Source: JBLNDG01 sp050261415 (GTDB lineage: Bacteria > Bacillota > Clostridia > Lutisporales > Lutisporaceae). Taken from it: a stretch of DNA of 8,469 nucleotides. The stretch spans positions 1 through 8,469 of the forward strand of contig JBLNDG010000166.1 of the NCBI GenBank assembly GCA_050261415.1, read 5' to 3'. The notes under the pieces are model-generated. The model was not told the DNA's origin, made no database searches, and saw nothing but the letters and a program-made list of their open reading frames with translations. Each line of letters opens with the position of its first letter. Position 1 is the first letter of the stretch. This document shows positions 6,101 through 8,469 of this stretch, piece after piece. The translations under genes and the position numbers were made by a program.

Positions 6101-7360
6101 TTGGAGAAAATTTTAATAGAAGGCTCAAACAAGCTTAAAGGTGAGGTCACTATAAGCGGAGCAAAAAATGCAGCAGTAGCGATTCTGCCTGCAGCAATAC
6201 TTGCAGGCTCGAGCTGTACAATAAAAAATCTTCCTTTGGTAAAGGATGTAACTTATCTTAGAGATATGCTCATTCAAATGGGAGGTAAAATCCAGATCCT
6301 GGATCAGGATAAAATTATTATAGATAGTTCCTCAATCAATACTCACAAGATAGACGTTGACCTTGCAAAAAAAATGCGGGCATCTTATTATTTCCTGGGA
6401 GCTCTTCTGGGAAGATTCAAGAAAGCTGAAGTTCCATTCCCCGGAGGGTGTGAGATAGGAGTAAGGCCTATTGATTTACATATAAAAGGGCTGGAGGCTT
6501 TAGGAGCCAAAATCAAAGTATCCCATGGAATAATAAAAGCCAAAGCCGATGAACTTGTCGGCGCGCGAATATATCTTGACGTCGTAAGTGTAGGAGCCAC
6601 ACTAAACATAATGCTCGCAGCGTGCATGGCAAAGGGCACCACAACAATTGAAAATGCTGCAAAGGAACCATACATAGTAGATACTGCAAACTTCCTGAAT
6701 GCATTGGGAGCCAATATTAAAGGCGCAGGTACAGATGTAATAAAAATAAAAGGCGTTGAAAAGCTTGGCGGTTGCGAGTACTCAGTCATTCCCGACCAGA
6801 TGGAAGCAGGTACATATATGATAGCAGCTGCTGCAACCAAAGGCGATGTACTGATAAAGAACGTAATACCGACGCACCTTGAGGCTGTATCGGCAAAGCT
6901 CCGGGAGATGGGAGTAGAAGTAACGGAATATGAAGATTCTATTCGTGTAAAATATTTGAGCAGGACAAAAGCAGTAAATATAAAAACCATGCCGTACCCT
7001 GGCTTCCCAACCGATATGCAGCAACCTATGAGCGTTCTGCTTTCAATATCTGAAGGCAATGCTATAGTAACAGAGAGTATATTCGAATCGAGATTCAAGT
7101 ACCTGGACGAGCTTAAGAGAATGGGTGCAAAAATTAAGGTTGAAGGAAGAGTTGCCATAATAGAAGGCGTTCCGAAGCTTTCTGCAGCACCGGTATATGC
7201 AACCGACCTTAGAGCAGGAGCTGCAATGGTCGTTGCCGGCTTAGCAGCAGAAGGCAAGACTCTGATAAGTAATATCGGTTACATAGACAGGGGCTATGAA
7301 AGACTTGAACAAAAGCTGATAAATCTGGGAGCCAAAATAAGGCGCATAGAAGAAGAATAG
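6101..7360 (+). CDS. murA: UDP-N-acetylglucosamine 1-carboxyvinyltransferase (MurA)
   Basis: MurA moves enolpyruvate from phosphoenolpyruvate to UDP-GlcNAc, the first committed step of peptidoglycan precursor synthesis in the cytoplasm. With the TTG start at 6101 the protein is 419 residues, the family's normal length, and begins EKILIEGSNKLKGEVTISG as MurA proteins do. Key residues fall at the same numbers as in E. coli or close to them: K22 and N23 in SGAKNAA, active-site C117 in PGGCEIGVRP (C115 in E. coli), D305 in FPTDMQQPM and R397 in IDRGYE. Having Cys rather than Asp at the active site predicts fosfomycin sensitivity of the enzyme. An in-frame ATG at 5999 would add 34 residues unlike any MurA and has no ribosome binding site. 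Low-GC Gram-positives often carry two paralogues (MurA and MurZ); which one this is cannot be told here. A strong hairpin follows the stop codon. Confidence 0.97.
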   Translation: MEKILIEGSNKLKGEVTISGAKNAAVAILPAAILAGSSCTIKNLPLVKDVTYLRDMLIQMGGKIQILDQDKIIIDSSSINTHKIDVDLAKKMRASYYFLGALLGRFKKAEVPFPGGCEIGVRPIDLHIKGLEALGAKIKVSHGIIKAKADELVGARIYLDVVSVGATLNIMLAACMAKGTTTIENAAKEPYIVDTANFLNALGANIKGAGTDVIKIKGVEKLGGCEYSVIPDQMEAGTYMIAAAATKGDVLIKNVIPTHLEAVSAKLREMGVEVTEYEDSIRVKYLSRTKAVNIKTMPYPGFPTDMQQPMSVLLSISEGNAIVTESIFESRFKYLDELKRMGAKIKVEGRVAIIEGVPKLSAAPVYATDLRAGAAMVVAGLAAEGKTLISNIGYIDRGYERLEQKLINLGAKIRRIEEE

Positions 7361-7365
7361 AAGCA

Positions 7366-7400
7366 AAAATGTGAAAGAACCGGGTTTTTTCACATTTTCT
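7366..7400 (+). terminator. Hairpin terminator after murA
   Basis: A 14-bp stem (7366-7379 with 7385-7398, one G-U pair) encloses the loop CCGGG. The outer 11 bp, AAAATGTGAAA with TTTCACATTTT, are perfect. The U-rich part is largely inside the 3' arm and is followed only by CTATT, so termination may be partial. The stem starts 5 bp after the murA stop codon. The AT-rich symmetry could also work on the opposite strand. Confidence 0.7.
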
Positions 7401-7416
7401 ATTGGAATAATATTAT
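7389..7416 (+). promoter_or_regulatory. Candidate promoter for the GT4 gene
   Basis: TTCACA (7389-7394, five of six matches to TTGACA), a 16-bp spacer and TATTAT (7411-7416, five of six) predict a start near 7424 and a leader of about 40 nt. The -35 box lies within the 3' arm of the murA terminator. A second TATAAT (7445-7450) is too close to the ribosome binding site to serve this gene. Confidence 0.4.
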
Positions 7417-7463
7417 ATTATATGTCAAACTATCTTAAAGAAGTTATAATTCGGAGGCATGTT

Positions 7464-8469
7464 ATGCATAAGTACAACATACTTTTAACCACAATGCGCC
7501 TTGATATCGGGGGGGCAGAGACGCATATAGTAGAGCTCGCCAAGGGTCTTTCACGGGAAGGCCTCAATGTAATAGTTGCCTCTACCGGGGGAGTGTACGA
7601 AAAAGAGCTTCAGGCAAGCGGTATCAAACACTATAAGGTACCCCTCGATAATAAGAAGCCCAATAATGTTATCAAGGCATATTACCTTTTGAAAAATATA
7701 ATAATCAATGAAAAGATCGACCTGGTACATGCCCATGCAAGAATACCGGGATTCATATGCGGCCTGCTGCACAAGAAAATGGGCTTCCCCTTTGTGACGA
7801 CTGCCCATGGCACCTGGAAGACGGGCTACGGATTGCGCTATATAACAAACTGGGGTCAGAAAACAGTTGCTGTAAGCGAAGATCTGAGAAAGTACCTCCT
7901 GGACAACTACAAAATCAACGATAAAGATATTAAAGTAACCATAAACGGCATAGACACTGAGAAATTCTCCCCTGACACGGATTATTCCGATATAGCCGGG
8001 AAATTCAATATAAGTCGGGAGAGCAAGAAAATTGTATATATAAGCAGGTTTGACAGCGACAGAAGCTATATAATAAATCAACTGCTGGATATAATTCCAG
8101 ATATTGCAGAAAAAATCGAAAAACTTAACGTAATAATGGTTGGAAGCGGGGACATCCTCGATACTGTAAAGGAAAGAGCACAGGAAATAAACAGGAAAAC
8201 CGGGTGCAATACGGTTATAGTTACAGGCTCCCGTACAGATACAAACAAATTTGTCGCTTTGGCAGATTTGTTCATTGGCTTTGGGAGATCGTCCCTGGAA
8301 GCGCTGTCTGCCGGTAAGCCTTTGATTCTCGCGGGAAATGCGGGTTATATAGGCATACTGGACGAAAACAGCTTAAGCGCCGCAATTGAATCAAACTTTT
8401 CAGGCCGCGGAAGAAACAGGGCAGATAATAAAACCTTTGAAGAGGATATTTTGAAAGTCTTACTGCATA
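7464..8469 (+). CDS. GT4-type glycosyltransferase (family 1 fold), 3' end missing
   Basis: An open frame of 335 codons runs from ATG at 7464 to the window edge without a stop. GGAGG (7453-7457) sits 6 nt before the start. The protein has the two-domain GT-B layout: an N-terminal half with GGAETH (16-21), LVHAHAR (87-93), TTAHGTW (112-118), AVSEDL (136-141) and INGIDTEKF (160-168), then a nucleotide-sugar binding half starting near VYISRF (191-196), with MVGSGD (225-230) and SLEALSAGKPLI (277-288). These match retaining glycosyltransferases of the GT4 group that build polysaccharides, glycolipids or spore-coat sugars. In the usual EX7E motif only the second Glu (E279) is present; position 271 is Ile. 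Donor and acceptor are unknown. Its place after murA and near a TagA-like gene suggests envelope glycan work, which is inference. At most a few tens of residues are likely to be missing. Confidence 0.88.
   Translation, partial: MHKYNILLTTMRLDIGGAETHIVELAKGLSREGLNVIVASTGGVYEKELQASGIKHYKVPLDNKKPNNVIKAYYLLKNIIINEKIDLVHAHARIPGFICGLLHKKMGFPFVTTAHGTWKTGYGLRYITNWGQKTVAVSEDLRKYLLDNYKINDKDIKVTINGIDTEKFSPDTDYSDIAGKFNISRESKKIVYISRFDSDRSYIINQLLDIIPDIAEKIEKLNVIMVGSGDILDTVKERAQEINRKTGCNTVIVTGSRTDTNKFVALADLFIGFGRSSLEALSAGKPLILAGNAGYIGILDENSLSAAIESNFSGRGRNRADNKTFEEDILKVLLH

Noticed and set aside
6388..7257. Long minus-strand open frame opposite murA
   Set aside because: It is antisense to a fully conserved murA, has low-complexity composition and lacks a supported start; it is a shadow of codon use in murA.
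7551..8081. Minus-strand open frame opposite the GT4 gene
   Set aside because: The plus-strand frame carries conserved glycosyltransferase motifs along its whole length; the antisense frame has none.

Overview
The window looks like a chromosomal housekeeping and cell-envelope region of a low-GC Gram-positive bacterium, most likely of the class Clostridia (an inference from family resemblance, not a search). The supporting signs are AT-rich spacers, strong AGGAGG-type ribosome binding sites, GTG and TTG starts, a glutaminyl-tRNA synthetase-like N-terminus, a Lon-related AAA protease of the long AAA_32 type, a WecG/TagA/CpsF glycosyltransferase and a Gram-positive-type MurA. No RNA gene, CRISPR array, insertion sequence, integrase or phage gene was seen. 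I see no convincing new multi-gene system; the region reads as ordinary core genome with a few regulatory and repeat curiosities.

Layout: the left 5.7 kb is read on the minus strand. From right to left it holds a TagA-like glycosyltransferase (4956-5693), a Lon-related ATP-dependent protease (2412-4808) closed by a hairpin terminator, a two-gene overlapping unit of a cytoplasmic glycerophosphodiester phosphodiesterase (1464-2237) and an MFS transporter (257-1471), and then the first 38 codons of a probable glnS that leaves the window. The transporter stop codon lies inside a run of 7-bp repeats.

The right 2.8 kb is read on the plus strand: murA (6101-7360, TTG start) with a strong hairpin after it, then the start of a GT4-type glycosyltransferase (7464 to the window end). 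The 407-bp spacer between tagA and murA carries two divergent extended -10 promoters and a roughly 180-nt murA leader with nested inverted repeats.

Functionally, murA (first committed step of peptidoglycan synthesis), the TagA-like enzyme (N-acetylmannosamine transfer to a lipid-linked sugar in wall polymer synthesis) and the GT4 enzyme point to envelope building. The phosphodiesterase can release glycerol-3-phosphate from lipid or wall-polymer debris, and the overlapping transporter may handle a related solute. Three start codons (ugpQ-like, MFS, murA) are placed downstream of the longest-ORF starts because the ribosome binding sites and family lengths demand it.
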